NCBI GenBank assembly: GCA_013373625.1
Contig: JABXHM010000030.1
Coordinates: forward strand, 1-64,000
DNA from: Alteromonadaceae bacterium
GTDB taxonomy: Bacteria; Pseudomonadota; Gammaproteobacteria; Enterobacterales; Alteromonadaceae
Length of the DNA stretch: 64,000 nt
Direction: 5' to 3'
The position numbers were made by a program, and so were the translations under genes. Positions 44,163-53,148 of the stretch are shown in pieces; position 1 is the first letter of the stretch, and the number at the start of each line of letters is the position of its first letter. The notes below the pieces were generated by a model. It did no database searches and was not told the DNA's origin. It was given only the letters and a program-made list of their open reading frames with translations.

Positions 44163-45832
44163 TGTTTAAGCAACGCTATTGGTTATGGTTACTTTTTTTG
44201 TCTTTTGTCAGTCATGCTGAGGTTGAAAGCGTTACGGCCAGTATTGACAAGAACCCTGTCATGCTCGATGAAGCCATCACCCTGACAGTTACCGCTGAAG
44301 GCGACGCTGAACGTAATGCATTCGACAGCTCTGCATTGCTGAGTGACTTTGTAGTAGGGCGAACTTCGGTGAGTTCACAAACCTCTATCATTAACTTTAC
44401 TTCACGCCAGACCACCACCTGGAGTACCACTCTATTCCCACGTGAGGTCGGTAATTTTACGATTCCGGCATTTACTATCGAAGGACAACGTAGTGCGCCA
44501 ATAAAGGTAAAAGTGATTCCGGTTCAACAAGGCAAAGATGCGCCAGCGCGGGACTACTATGTTACCACCGAGGTAAATAACGATACCGTGTACCTGCAAC
44601 AACAGCTGCGGTACACCGTAAAGCTTTATCTGGCCTCACAAATTGAACGCGGTAGCTTGCAGTCGCCAGAATTAGAAAACGCTCAAATTCAACAGTTAGG
44701 TGAAGACAAACAGTACACTGAACTGGTAAACGGTCGTCGATATCAGGTAGTGGAGCGTAATTTTGCTATTCTGCCCCAGCAATCCGGCACGTTTAAAATT
44801 GGCGGGCCGGTTTTTTCCGGCGAGGTAATCGCGCCAAATACAAACCAGCGTTTCGGCTTTTTTAACCGCACTAAATCCATTAACCGTGTTGGTCCGGACG
44901 TCACCATCGACGTTAAACCTATTCCGGCAAATGTGGATTATCACTGGTTACCCAGTGAATTCGTGCAACTTGACGAAGAATGGCAAAGTGAAGATTTCGT
45001 GGTGGGTGAGCCGATAACCCGTACCCTCACTCTGACAGCCGTGGGAGTCGTTGAAGAACAGCTACCGGAAATTGAGCAAATTTACCCGCCCGACTTCAAA
45101 CTCTACCCTGATCAGGCTAGCACGGCAGGTGCCGAGCGCGACAACCGCCTGATAGTTCAACGTACCGAATCAGTGGCGATGATCCCGACTCAGGCTGGCA
45201 AATACATTATTCCTGAAGTGCGGGTTCCCTGGTTTAATGTGAAAACAGGTAAAACCGAAACGGCCACATTACCAAGTAAAACGGTATCGGTAGCCAGTGC
45301 GCCAGGCCAGGTTCCTGCAACGAGCACACCGCCGGTTGCAGAACAGGCGCCGGCGGCCCCCCTACCAGAGCAAGCAACTGAACAACCTGACGACAATGCT
45401 ATGGCAGCACCAGCGCCAGAAAACGGCTTGGATAACTTGCATATAGGCTTGCTTATCGTTTGGCTGGTAACATTGATTGGCTGGGCAATAACCTGGTTTA
45501 AGCGTCACCAGAGCACCCCGGCAAAAATGACCGACCAACCTGAAGATGCAGCGCAACCAGTCACAGACAAGCAATTAATAAATACCATACAATCTGCTGA
45601 TATTGGCACTGTTCAACTAACCCTGAATCAATGGCTTGCACAATTTAACGCTGCCCGGCGCTGGCAAATCACCCAACAAATAAAACCCGAAGTAGACACT
45701 ATGATGGCGTCTGCCTATGCCAGTGCTACTGTCAATTGGGATCGCAACGGTTTAGCCAATAAAATAAAACAAGTTGCCTCAGCACAACATCAAAAAGACG
45801 GGGCATTAACCCCGCTATATCCAACTACTTAA
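44162..45832 (+). CDS. BatD-like protein
   Basis: A 556-residue protein with a signal peptide (residues 1-20, ending 'SHAEV') and tandem Ig-like/BatD repeats ('VTASIDKNPVMLDEAITLTV', 'REVGNFTIPAFTIEGQ'), a Pro/Ala-rich linker near 390-425, one membrane helix ('HIGLLIVWLVTLIGWAITWF') and a small cytoplasmic domain. It is the last gene of the operon, overlapping its neighbour as TAATG. The large periplasmic part suggests a sensing or scaffolding role for the Bat complex. Confidence 0.88.
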   Translation: MFKQRYWLWLLFLSFVSHAEVESVTASIDKNPVMLDEAITLTVTAEGDAERNAFDSSALLSDFVVGRTSVSSQTSIINFTSRQTTTWSTTLFPREVGNFTIPAFTIEGQRSAPIKVKVIPVQQGKDAPARDYYVTTEVNNDTVYLQQQLRYTVKLYLASQIERGSLQSPELENAQIQQLGEDKQYTELVNGRRYQVVERNFAILPQQSGTFKIGGPVFSGEVIAPNTNQRFGFFNRTKSINRVGPDVTIDVKPIPANVDYHWLPSEFVQLDEEWQSEDFVVGEPITRTLTLTAVGVVEEQLPEIEQIYPPDFKLYPDQASTAGAERDNRLIVQRTESVAMIPTQAGKYIIPEVRVPWFNVKTGKTETATLPSKTVSVASAPGQVPATSTPPVAEQAPAAPLPEQATEQPDDNAMAAPAPENGLDNLHIGLLIVWLVTLIGWAITWFKRHQSTPAKMTDQPEDAAQPVTDKQLINTIQSADIGTVQLTLNQWLAQFNAARRWQITQQIKPEVDTMMASAYASATVNWDRNGLANKIKQVASAQHQKDGALTPLYPTT

Positions 45833-45842
45833 TGGGAACACC

Positions 45843-47696
45843 ATGAAGATCACGACCGTAAAGCTTAGCTTATTAACATCAATCACCCTGGGACTACTTG
45901 CCTGCTCGCCACCACAACAAGTGCAGACGCCAGCGTCACCGGAGGGCGCGGAAACCACAGCTAGCAGCGCAATGCCTGATGAGTCAGAACGGTTAAGCGC
46001 TTTTTTTGAACGTACCTTTGAGGAAGACTTGAAACGCTCTCCGGAGTTTCAAAGTTATCTGGGTATAAAATGGGACTATGGTCAATGGGACGACGAAAGC
46101 GAAGCGAATGTTGAGCGCGGGATCACAATTGCCAAAAACCGTCTTATTGAGGCGAACGGTTTTGATACCAGCAAGTTAAACGAGCAAGAGAAACTTAGCT
46201 TGCAGTTGTTCAAAACCGGTATCAAACGCCAACTTGCCAACGACGAATTTCGCCATCACGGTTATATTGTTCATCAGTTTCGTGCGGCACACACTAAAAT
46301 ACCCAGCTTCCTGATTAATATCCATAGGGTCAATGATGTCGACGATGCTAAGGCTTATATCAGCCGCTTAGATAATGTGGATGGCTATTTTGCTCAGGTC
46401 ATTGAACAAATGGAATTACGCGAAGAAGCCGGTGTTTACCCTCCAAAGTGGGCTTATGACCAAATGGTTGAAGCCGCCCAAAACGTGATTAGCGGCAAAC
46501 CCTTTGACCTCACCGACACCCACTCAACTATTTGGGATGATTTTCAGCAAAAAGTCGACGCGCTGGAGCTCAATGAAGCCGAGGAAGCGGCATTAAAAGA
46601 AGAAGCAAAGGCGGCATTATTGGTATCGGTTAAGCCAGCTTACGAGAAATTGATTGCCGAATTTAAGCATCAGCGTGAACTCAGCCCTGAAGGTGACGGC
46701 GTATGGCGTTTACCTGATGGCGATAATTGGTATCAAAATCGTCTTAACTGGTTTACTACGACCGATTTAACGGCTGATGAAGTGCATAGTATCGGTCTTG
46801 AAAATGTTGAACGTATTCATAATGCAATGCGTGGGATCATGCAGCAGGTAGGGTTTGAAGGCAGCCTGAGTGAATTCTTTGAGTTTATGCGCACTGACTC
46901 ACAGTTTTACTACCCTAATACTGATGAAGGCAGAGCACAGTATTTACGGGAAGCAACAGCCATTATTGACACTATGCGCGAAGCGCTGCCAGACTACTTT
47001 GGTTTGACGCCGCAAGCCCCTATGGTGGTCAAACGCGTTGAAGCCTTTCGTGAAAAATCCGCCGGAAAAGCGTTTTACCAAAGTCCGGCCCTGGATGGCT
47101 CGCGACCCGGCCGCTACTACGCCAATCTATATGATATGAGTGCAATGCCTACCTATCAGATGGAAGCGCTCGCTTACCATGAAGGTATACCTGGCCATCA
47201 CATGCAACGCGCCATCGCCCAGGAGCTCGACGGCATTCCGCAGTTTCAGAAGTATTTGAGCTTCACCGCATATACCGAAGGCTGGGGACTTTACAGTGAA
47301 GAGCTGGCCAAAGATATGGGCTTTTACGAAAACCCCTATTCAGACTTTGGCCGCCTTGCGATGGAGTTATGGCGCGCCTGCCGTTTAGTGGTTGACACCG
47401 GTATTCACAGCAAAAAGTGGAGCCGCGAGCAAGCCACCCAATACTTACTGGATAACACGCCCAACCCTGAATATGACTCAATCAAGGCCATAGAACGCTA
47501 TATCGCGATGCCGGGGCAAGCAACGGCTTATATGATTGGTAAACTTAAAATTATGGAACTCAGAGAAAAAGCCAAACAAGCACTGGGCGAGAAATTTTCC
47601 TATGCGGGTTTCCACGATGAAGTACTCAAGGATGGTCCGGTACCACTTGATATCCTCGAACAAAAAATTGATCGTTGGGTAATGAGCCAACAATAA
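45843..47696 (+). CDS. DUF885 family lipoprotein, probable metallopeptidase
   Basis: A 617-residue lipoprotein: signal with lipobox 'LGLLACS', then a helical DUF885 domain with 'YHEGIPGHHMQRAIAQ', a zinc-binding HExxxxHH-like pattern, and a second cluster 'TEGWGLYSEELAKDM'. Family members resemble collagenase-like peptidases but substrates are not generally known. A ribosome-binding GGGA precedes the ATG. It lies 10 bp after batD, so it may be part of that transcript though unrelated to Bat function. Confidence 0.87.
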   Translation: MKITTVKLSLLTSITLGLLACSPPQQVQTPASPEGAETTASSAMPDESERLSAFFERTFEEDLKRSPEFQSYLGIKWDYGQWDDESEANVERGITIAKNRLIEANGFDTSKLNEQEKLSLQLFKTGIKRQLANDEFRHHGYIVHQFRAAHTKIPSFLINIHRVNDVDDAKAYISRLDNVDGYFAQVIEQMELREEAGVYPPKWAYDQMVEAAQNVISGKPFDLTDTHSTIWDDFQQKVDALELNEAEEAALKEEAKAALLVSVKPAYEKLIAEFKHQRELSPEGDGVWRLPDGDNWYQNRLNWFTTTDLTADEVHSIGLENVERIHNAMRGIMQQVGFEGSLSEFFEFMRTDSQFYYPNTDEGRAQYLREATAIIDTMREALPDYFGLTPQAPMVVKRVEAFREKSAGKAFYQSPALDGSRPGRYYANLYDMSAMPTYQMEALAYHEGIPGHHMQRAIAQELDGIPQFQKYLSFTAYTEGWGLYSEELAKDMGFYENPYSDFGRLAMELWRACRLVVDTGIHSKKWSREQATQYLLDNTPNPEYDSIKAIERYIAMPGQATAYMIGKLKIMELREKAKQALGEKFSYAGFHDEVLKDGPVPLDILEQKIDRWVMSQQ

Positions 47697-47859
47697 TCCT
47701 ACCGCAGGGCTATTAACCATTATTAACAAATATCGGTCAATAGCCCGTTCCTCCCTGAATGGATAAAAAGATAAATTTCAGCGCGTTTTGGCAAATTTAT
47801 TTTTTTTGAATTTTTTATCATTTAGATGAAATGAATTTAATCAATGTCAGGTCTTGTAA

Positions 47860-48372
47860 ATGATGAAAGAGAAAACGCTCCGCTACGAAGCTCTGGTTCG
47901 CGCGCTACACAGCGATATTTATCGCTACGCTTACTGGCTCACTAATGATAAGAGTACTGCCGAAGATATTGTGCAGGAGACATTCCTGCGCGCTTGGCGG
48001 GCACTGGATAGCCTGCAGGACGAGAAAGCGGCTAAGTCGTGGTTAATTACCATTTTGAGACGAGAGAACGCTCGCCGTTTTGAGCGGAAACAATTTGATC
48101 TCGTCGACGTAGAAGATGTTTCCGTTTCAGGCAGTGACGATCAGGACAGCCACGCAGAAGTGCGTCAGGTTCGTAAAGCAATGAGTAAACTGGCGCCCGA
48201 TTACAGGGAGCCATTAATGTTACAAATTATATTTGGCTTTAGCGGTGATGAAATTGCACAGCAACTGGAGCTGAACAAAAATACCGTTATGACACGGTTA
48301 TTCAGAGCCAGATCGCAATTAAAAGAAGTGCTATCACCACCGGCGCTACAAAGAGGTTTCCAAAGTGGATGA
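47860..48372 (+). CDS. ECF RNA polymerase sigma factor
   Basis: A 170-residue extracytoplasmic-function sigma factor. Region 2 contains 'YRYAYWLTNDKSTAEDIVQE' and 'TFLRAWRALDSLQDEKAAKS', and region 4 has 'YREPLMLQIIFGFSGDEIAQQ' with a helix-turn-helix ending 'RLFRARSQLKE'. Region 3 is absent, as expected. It overlaps its anti-sigma partner by 8 bp. Target promoters are unknown; the AT-rich leader 47760-47850 may be autoregulated but no ECF motif stands out. ATGs at 47860 and 47863 are both possible. Confidence 0.92.
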   Translation: MMKEKTLRYEALVRALHSDIYRYAYWLTNDKSTAEDIVQETFLRAWRALDSLQDEKAAKSWLITILRRENARRFERKQFDLVDVEDVSVSGSDDQDSHAEVRQVRKAMSKLAPDYREPLMLQIIFGFSGDEIAQQLELNKNTVMTRLFRARSQLKEVLSPPALQRGFQSG

Positions 48373-49066
48373 ATTAGAATTCCGGCGTCGAATTTATGCG
48401 AATCCCGCAGATGATGACGATGCGCTGTATACGGCAGCACAGTCTGATGCCGATAACGAAGCATTCTGGAAAGACATCAAGTCCCTTGATGACAAACTCA
48501 GGAACGCAGCCAATGTGCCTGTGCCTGATGACCTTGCCAATAAACTTATATTAAATACGTCACTCGTTGAGTTTAATCAACATAAACGCCGTAACCGCTG
48601 GTACATTGGCCTGGCAGCCAGTGTTGCATTTACCTGTGGCATCGCACTGACTGCGTGGCAACAACAACATACAGAACTGGATCAGGCCGCTCTTACTCAT
48701 ATGTATTATGCAGAGCATGAACAGCCGGTAGGCAATGCAAGAATTACCCCTCAGTTGGTGAACGCCAAGCTGGCTCAATTCGGTGCAGAGTTAGACCCTT
48801 CTATCGGTAAAATTGCATCCATTAATTATTGTCTGCTGGACACAATTCGCAGCCTGCATATGATTATCGAAACGCCACAAGGCAGGATGTCAGTATTCTT
48901 AGTGCCAGATAACTCACAGGTAGCACCGAATGAATTTTCTGACCCCGTTTATAAAGGCACCAGCTACGCGCTTCAGAAAACCAATGTGTTAGTGATAGGC
49001 GAAAAAAGCGCTGATTTACCCGCCTTTACTTCACAACTTCAACAGCGGTTAAAGCTGTCAACCTAA
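48365..49066 (+). CDS. DUF3379-type membrane anti-sigma factor
   Basis: A 233-residue protein with a cytoplasmic N-terminal acidic part ('FRRRIYANPADDDDALYTAA'), one membrane helix at about 80-97 ('WYIGLAASVAFTCGIALTAW') and a periplasmic domain ('GNARITPQLVNAKLAQFGAE'). It matches the DUF3379 proteins that follow ECF sigma factors and probably sequester the sigma factor until a periplasmic cue arrives. The 8-bp overlap supports coupled synthesis. Confidence 0.85.
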   Translation: MDELEFRRRIYANPADDDDALYTAAQSDADNEAFWKDIKSLDDKLRNAANVPVPDDLANKLILNTSLVEFNQHKRRNRWYIGLAASVAFTCGIALTAWQQQHTELDQAALTHMYYAEHEQPVGNARITPQLVNAKLAQFGAELDPSIGKIASINYCLLDTIRSLHMIIETPQGRMSVFLVPDNSQVAPNEFSDPVYKGTSYALQKTNVLVIGEKSADLPAFTSQLQQRLKLST

Positions 49067-49176
49067 CTCAAGGAAGCGATGTCATTTACTGCTGCGCTTT
49101 TGCATTCTGACCGCAAACAGTTCACAAGGCTATAATATATGGCAATTGGTGTAATCACTGGGGCGTTTCTACGTAG

Positions 49177-49308
49177 TTAATGAAGCCCGTATTTTTCGCC
49201 CACTACTGATGCGTCGACTACCGCGCTATCGTTACCCACTGTATCCGAACCAAAGAGTGTCAATATCAGCGTATATTTGATTATTGAAAGCAGAATACTT
49301 ATCCGCAT
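49177..49308 (-). CDS. possible small membrane peptide overlapping lipoprotein gene (uncertain)
   Basis: A 43-codon minus-strand frame starts with an ATG at 49308 inside the end of the lipoprotein gene, in another frame, and runs past its stop to a TAA at 49177. The first residues (MRISILLSIIKYTLILTLFG) form a basic-then-hydrophobic signal or anchor, followed by a polar tail ending VGEKYGLH. The Shine-Dalgarno is weak. It may be an overlapping gene, or the end of a frameshifted longer lipoprotein, or chance. Confidence 0.3.
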   Translation of the reverse strand: MRISILLSIIKYTLILTLFGSDTVGNDSAVVDASVVGEKYGLH

Positions 49309-49573
49309 TGTCAGACTCAGAAACAACAGAATCCATTTCTGAAGTGAGGCGGCTCTCTTGCGTATTCGTCAGTAACAGGTGCTTTTTAACATATTGACCA
49401 GGACTCACATCGCTAAAGCCGGACAATGCCGGCACCAATGATGACTGCGATGAACTTAAGATTTCCCTGGTCTGGCTATCAGTGCTATTACTGCAGGCTA
49501 AGATTGCGGAAGTCGAAAATATCGCCACTGCCAGACATTTCCATAGCCAATCAGTGGGATTGTTATTATTCAT
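49232..49573 (-). CDS. small hypothetical lipoprotein
   Basis: A 113-residue protein with a signal sequence and lipobox 'SAILACSNS', then a Ser/Asp-rich hydrophilic domain ('QSSLVPALSGFSDVSPGQYV', 'SDNADKYSAFNNQIYADIDT'). An in-frame TTG two codons upstream is an alternative start. No known domain is recognised. It is divergent from the MipA/OmpV gene across about 170 bp. A second frame overlapping its 3' end looks coding-like, so the C-terminus may be altered by a frameshift. Confidence 0.6.
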   Translation of the reverse strand: MNNNNPTDWLWKCLAVAIFSTSAILACSNSTDSQTREILSSSQSSLVPALSGFSDVSPGQYVKKHLLLTNTQESRLTSEMDSVVSESDNADKYSAFNNQIYADIDTLWFGYSG

Positions 49574-49743
49574 TTGCAATAACCCTATACGAGTGAAACA
49601 TTATCACTAATTCTAGTCATTTAATCATTGCCATTCCGATCTAAACTGATAGGAAGTGTGACAAATTGTAATCGGATGCTGTGCGAGCGCCTACTGTTTG
49701 GTAACCTTAGCAAGATTTGTATGATTTAGAGTAAGGTTTTACT

Positions 49744-50622
49744 GTGCTGACCCGTACGCTACTGTGTGTATTGTTAATAGTGACAAGCCCCTTTTCGGCA
49801 TGGGCATGTACTGGCGAAAATGCCTGTGTTGAGGAAAACACCTGGCAAGTTGGTGTTGCAATGGGACTGGGAGCACGGACTAACCCACTGGTAGATGGCG
49901 ACACGATTCCTCTTGTGTTGCTACCGGATATTGCCTGGTATGGTGAAAATAGCTATTTTGATAATGGCGAATTAGGATATCAATGGCAATTGAGCCCGAC
50001 AATGAGCACGGAACTCTTTATAGCCGCAAATACTGAAAGAGCCTTTTTCTCTTTTTGGCATCCAGCCAATCTCGTTTTACCATTTGACGCCATGCAAGAC
50101 AGCACCACATCCGCTATAGTTGCCCCCACCCCGGATAAAGATTATGACCTGAACCAACCTCTGCGCATATCTATAGACCAAATCAGCAAACGCAAATGGT
50201 CGGCCGATATTGGTGCCAGAGTAAGTTGGCATCAGGTAAAGGGGGCATGGTCATTTACACTGGCACGCGATTTATTAGGCGTTCACCATGGCTATTACGC
50301 CACGCTGCGTTATCAGCACCTCTGGAAGTGGGACGAATGGCACGTGTCAGCTAATGCATCACTCACCTACAAAAGCCAGCAACTGATTGACTATTATTAC
50401 GGCATTGACGCTGAGGATACCTTTGACAGTAACCTGTGGTACTCAGCAAATCATTCATTACAGCCCAGCGCAGGGTTACTGTTTATTAAGTTCATAAACA
50501 AACAGTGGCGTTGGATAGGACGAATTCAACTGACGGCGCTAGACGGTAGCATGACAGATAGTCCAATTGTTGCTAAAGATTATATAGCGAGTACCTTTAT
50601 TGGTATTGGCTATCAGTTTTAG
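49744..50622 (+). CDS. MipA/OmpV family outer-membrane protein
   Basis: A 292-residue protein with a signal peptide ending near 'SPFSAWA' and the MipA/OmpV pattern: 'WQVGVAMGLGARTNPLVDGD' then 'IPLVLLPDIAWYGENSYFDN' and a beta-rich remainder ending with aromatic 'IGIGYQF', typical of an outer-membrane barrel. In relatives it binds peptidoglycan-synthesis MipA partners or acts in envelope stress. The start is a GTG with no nearby ATG. It is the first gene of a four-gene cassette. Confidence 0.88.
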   Translation: MLTRTLLCVLLIVTSPFSAWACTGENACVEENTWQVGVAMGLGARTNPLVDGDTIPLVLLPDIAWYGENSYFDNGELGYQWQLSPTMSTELFIAANTERAFFSFWHPANLVLPFDAMQDSTTSAIVAPTPDKDYDLNQPLRISIDQISKRKWSADIGARVSWHQVKGAWSFTLARDLLGVHHGYYATLRYQHLWKWDEWHVSANASLTYKSQQLIDYYYGIDAEDTFDSNLWYSANHSLQPSAGLLFIKFINKQWRWIGRIQLTALDGSMTDSPIVAKDYIASTFIGIGYQF

Positions 50623-50631
50623 GGTTAATTA

Positions 50632-51006
50632 ATGGACTATTTGCGGTTGTTCATTTTTTTGCTCAGCACGTATCACATGGATGTACTGGCCGATAATCAT
50701 ACGTTTTCAGTGTCTCCAAGTGAATGTGTTGCAGCCGAAAAAGGCGATGTTTGCACTATGTCACTGGCACTTGATTACCCGCTTCTCGCACCTGGCGATT
50801 ACTGTGTGCTGCTAAATGACACGTCCCTTGGTTGCTGGCAATACACTAACTTGCCGGAATCATTGGACGTTGAACTACAATCCGAGTCCGTACTCACTCT
50901 TGTTGATGAAAATAGTACATTTCGCACGTCGGCATTACTAAAGCTTCGTTACCGCAGCGCAACAATGCTGCGGCGGCGCGTGCGTAACCCCTGGAGCTTA
51001 TTCTGA
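50632..51006 (+). CDS. DUF3019 family exported protein
   Basis: A 124-residue protein with a signal sequence ending around 'MDVLA' and a domain with four Cys ('SPSECVAAEKGDVCTMSLAL', 'PGDYCVLLNDTSLGCWQ') that could form two disulfides, the DUF3019 arrangement. It is found beside MipA/OmpV and a two-component pair in related genera, so it may be the periplasmic sensory accessory. Its stop overlaps the regulator start (TGATG). Confidence 0.8.
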   Translation: MDYLRLFIFLLSTYHMDVLADNHTFSVSPSECVAAEKGDVCTMSLALDYPLLAPGDYCVLLNDTSLGCWQYTNLPESLDVELQSESVLTLVDENSTFRTSALLKLRYRSATMLRRRVRNPWSLF

Positions 51007-51710
51007 TGAAAACCATTGTTCTGGTTGAGGATGACGAACGTTTAGCCGAACTGGTATGCCAGTATCTGCACAACAACGGCTTTAATGTTACCCGGTTTGC
51101 AAGCGGTGAAGGACTTATCGAATGCATTAAAAAGGCGCAGCCTGATGCGATTATTCTTGATGTTATGTTACCCGGTTACGACGGCTTTACCTTATGTCGT
51201 CAGTTACGTCAGTTTTATGCCGGGCCTTTGCTATTTATGACCGCAAAGAGTGAAAATTTTGACCAGGTACTGGGACTCGAAATTGGTGCAGACGATTATG
51301 TTGTTAAACCTGTGGAGCCCAGAGTGTTACTGGCCAGGATCAATGCGCTGTTGCGCCGCACGTCTTCAGTATCGATACCGGCAAAGTCAGGTACGGTTGT
51401 TTCATTTGGTCACTTAAGTATCGACAAGCTCTCACGCAGAGTACATTTAAGTGGCGAAGATATTAGTTTAACCAGCCACGAATTTGACATGTTGTGCTTA
51501 CTGGCCGACAACGCATCGCAAGTCGTAGAACGAACTACCTTGTATAAGGAACTGATAGGTCGCGAATACGATGGCCTTGATCGCTCTGCGGATGTACGTA
51601 TTTCAAGGCTGCGCAAAAAGCTGAAAGACGATCCACAAAACCCGTATCGAATAAAGACCATTTGGGGCAAAGGGTTCTTTTTTGTTGCTGACGCATGGGG
51701 CGATGAATGA
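51006..51710 (+). CDS. OmpR/RstA-family response regulator
   Basis: A 234-residue regulator with a receiver domain (acceptor Asp52 in 'IILDVMLPGYDG', Lys101 in 'DYVVKPVEP') and an OmpR-type winged helix ('ISLTSHEFDMLCLLADNASQ', 'DVRISRLRKKLKDDP'). It is most like RstA among the known OmpR relatives. The kinase gene overlaps by 4 bp. It probably controls the MipA/DUF3019 genes just upstream. Confidence 0.92.
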   Translation: MKTIVLVEDDERLAELVCQYLHNNGFNVTRFASGEGLIECIKKAQPDAIILDVMLPGYDGFTLCRQLRQFYAGPLLFMTAKSENFDQVLGLEIGADDYVVKPVEPRVLLARINALLRRTSSVSIPAKSGTVVSFGHLSIDKLSRRVHLSGEDISLTSHEFDMLCLLADNASQVVERTTLYKELIGREYDGLDRSADVRISRLRKKLKDDPQNPYRIKTIWGKGFFFVADAWGDE

Positions 51711-52939
51711 CTCGTTTGTTTGTCAGCTTTTATCTTTTTATGGCTGTTTCAATGGTGTTAATTAGCAGCACCCTGGAGCTGGTGTGGCCGCGTGCGGAAC
51801 CTCAGGAACCTCCGGAGGTCGCATTAGCTGAAGTCTTGTTACCGCTTGCCATGACAGAGCTACAGCCACTGTTGGAAAAACTCCAACAGGCGAACATTAA
51901 GTACGAGTTTAAAAATATTACTTCAACGAGCTGGTCGGCTGAAGAACACCAAACTTTTAGTAAAGGGCGTAGCGTAACGCTGTTTAGTGATACTGCAAGA
52001 ATCATATATGCGCCGCTAAGTAATAATGAATTACTGGTCATCACGCTACCTTACTCAAAGGTATCGACTTCTTATTTATTCGTGTATCTGTCTGCTTTTT
52101 TACTCTTATTGGGCGTACTACTTGCTATCTGGTTGTGGCCGTTATGGCGTGACCTCTCATACCTTACCCGGAAAGTCAGCCATCTCGGCCAGGAGCCAGA
52201 GAGCTTTTCTATTGCCCTAAAAAAACGTTCTGTCATGCAGCCTATTTCTAACCGGCTTAATATGCTCAGTGAACGTGTCCATAATTTACTTCGCGACCAG
52301 CGTGAACTTACCGGCGCTGTCGCCCATGAATTCAGAACGCCTATCGCCAGACTTAAATTTGCGCTTGAAATGCAACCTGAACCCAATAGCCAGGCCTGGA
52401 AAGGTATCCAGGCTGATCTGGATGAGCTTGAAGGCCTGGTGCAGGAAATGCTCGAATACACCCAATACGACGCGATGACACCAGAATTAAATATCGCCGA
52501 CATTCCCGCCCGCGCGCTGTGTGAAAACCTTATTATTAAGCTCCGTCCGACTACCCGAAAAAACATTTCGATTAGTGGTGACGATTTAGTCATAAGGGGC
52601 GATGGACATTTTATCGAACGGGCGGTGTTAAACTTGCTGAACAATGCCATTCGCCATGCAAAATCCAAAGTAAACATTCATGTTTGCCGCGCTAACAACA
52701 GTATTCTCATTGAAGTACATGACGATGGTTCAGGTATTGATCCCAGCGTAACCTCACGTATTTTTGAGCCATTCTTCCGACCTGACAACAGTCGGGTAAG
52801 ATACTCCGGTGGGGCGGGATTGGGCCTGGCTATTGTCCAACGTATACAGCATTGGCATAACGGCACGGCGTCGGTCAGTGAAAGCCCCATGGGGGGAGCA
52901 CGATTCGTATTAAACTATCCAACGCATAAAACATCTTAA
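51707..52939 (+). CDS. RstB-like sensor histidine kinase
   Basis: A 410-residue kinase with two membrane helices (about 5-25 and 125-145) bracketing a roughly 100-residue periplasmic sensor, a HAMP-like linker, the H-box 'VAHEFRTPIARLKFALE' (His207), N-box 'LLNNAIRHA' and 'FFRPDNSRVRYSGGAGLGL'. Its short hydrophobic start and acidic/Pro-rich sensor resemble RstB. The signal is probably envelope-related given its operon. Confidence 0.92.
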   Translation: MTRLFVSFYLFMAVSMVLISSTLELVWPRAEPQEPPEVALAEVLLPLAMTELQPLLEKLQQANIKYEFKNITSTSWSAEEHQTFSKGRSVTLFSDTARIIYAPLSNNELLVITLPYSKVSTSYLFVYLSAFLLLLGVLLAIWLWPLWRDLSYLTRKVSHLGQEPESFSIALKKRSVMQPISNRLNMLSERVHNLLRDQRELTGAVAHEFRTPIARLKFALEMQPEPNSQAWKGIQADLDELEGLVQEMLEYTQYDAMTPELNIADIPARALCENLIIKLRPTTRKNISISGDDLVIRGDGHFIERAVLNLLNNAIRHAKSKVNIHVCRANNSILIEVHDDGSGIDPSVTSRIFEPFFRPDNSRVRYSGGAGLGLAIVQRIQHWHNGTASVSESPMGGARFVLNYPTHKTS

Positions 52940-53049
52940 GGCAGAGTGTTAACCTAAAAAATGAGAAACTTCTGCAGTTATAGTAAACTAACCCGGAACG
53001 TGAGGTTACTGCGCAGTATTCTTTTCGATGTAGTTGCCTGAAGTATAAA

Positions 53050-53065
53050 AGGTAAAAATTTACCT
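53050..53065. promoter_or_regulatory. operator-like palindrome
   Basis: AGGTAAA-AA-TTTACCT is a perfect 7-bp inverted repeat about 85 bp before the binding-protein gene. It lies in an AT-rich 209-bp gap after the kinase gene and has the size and shape of a repressor site. No matching regulator can be named. Confidence 0.35.
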
Positions 53066-53148
53066 ATAAAAAGAAATGCCATAAATTCAGATAGTTGTGA
53101 TTTAAATAGCGACAACAAACATTTACTCCGGTTTGATTTTAAGTGACT

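Noticed and set aside
49111..49140. Sigma-70-like TATAAT box after the anti-sigma gene as a start of a small RNA
   Set aside because: No -35 at proper distance and no terminator downstream; nothing supports a transcript.
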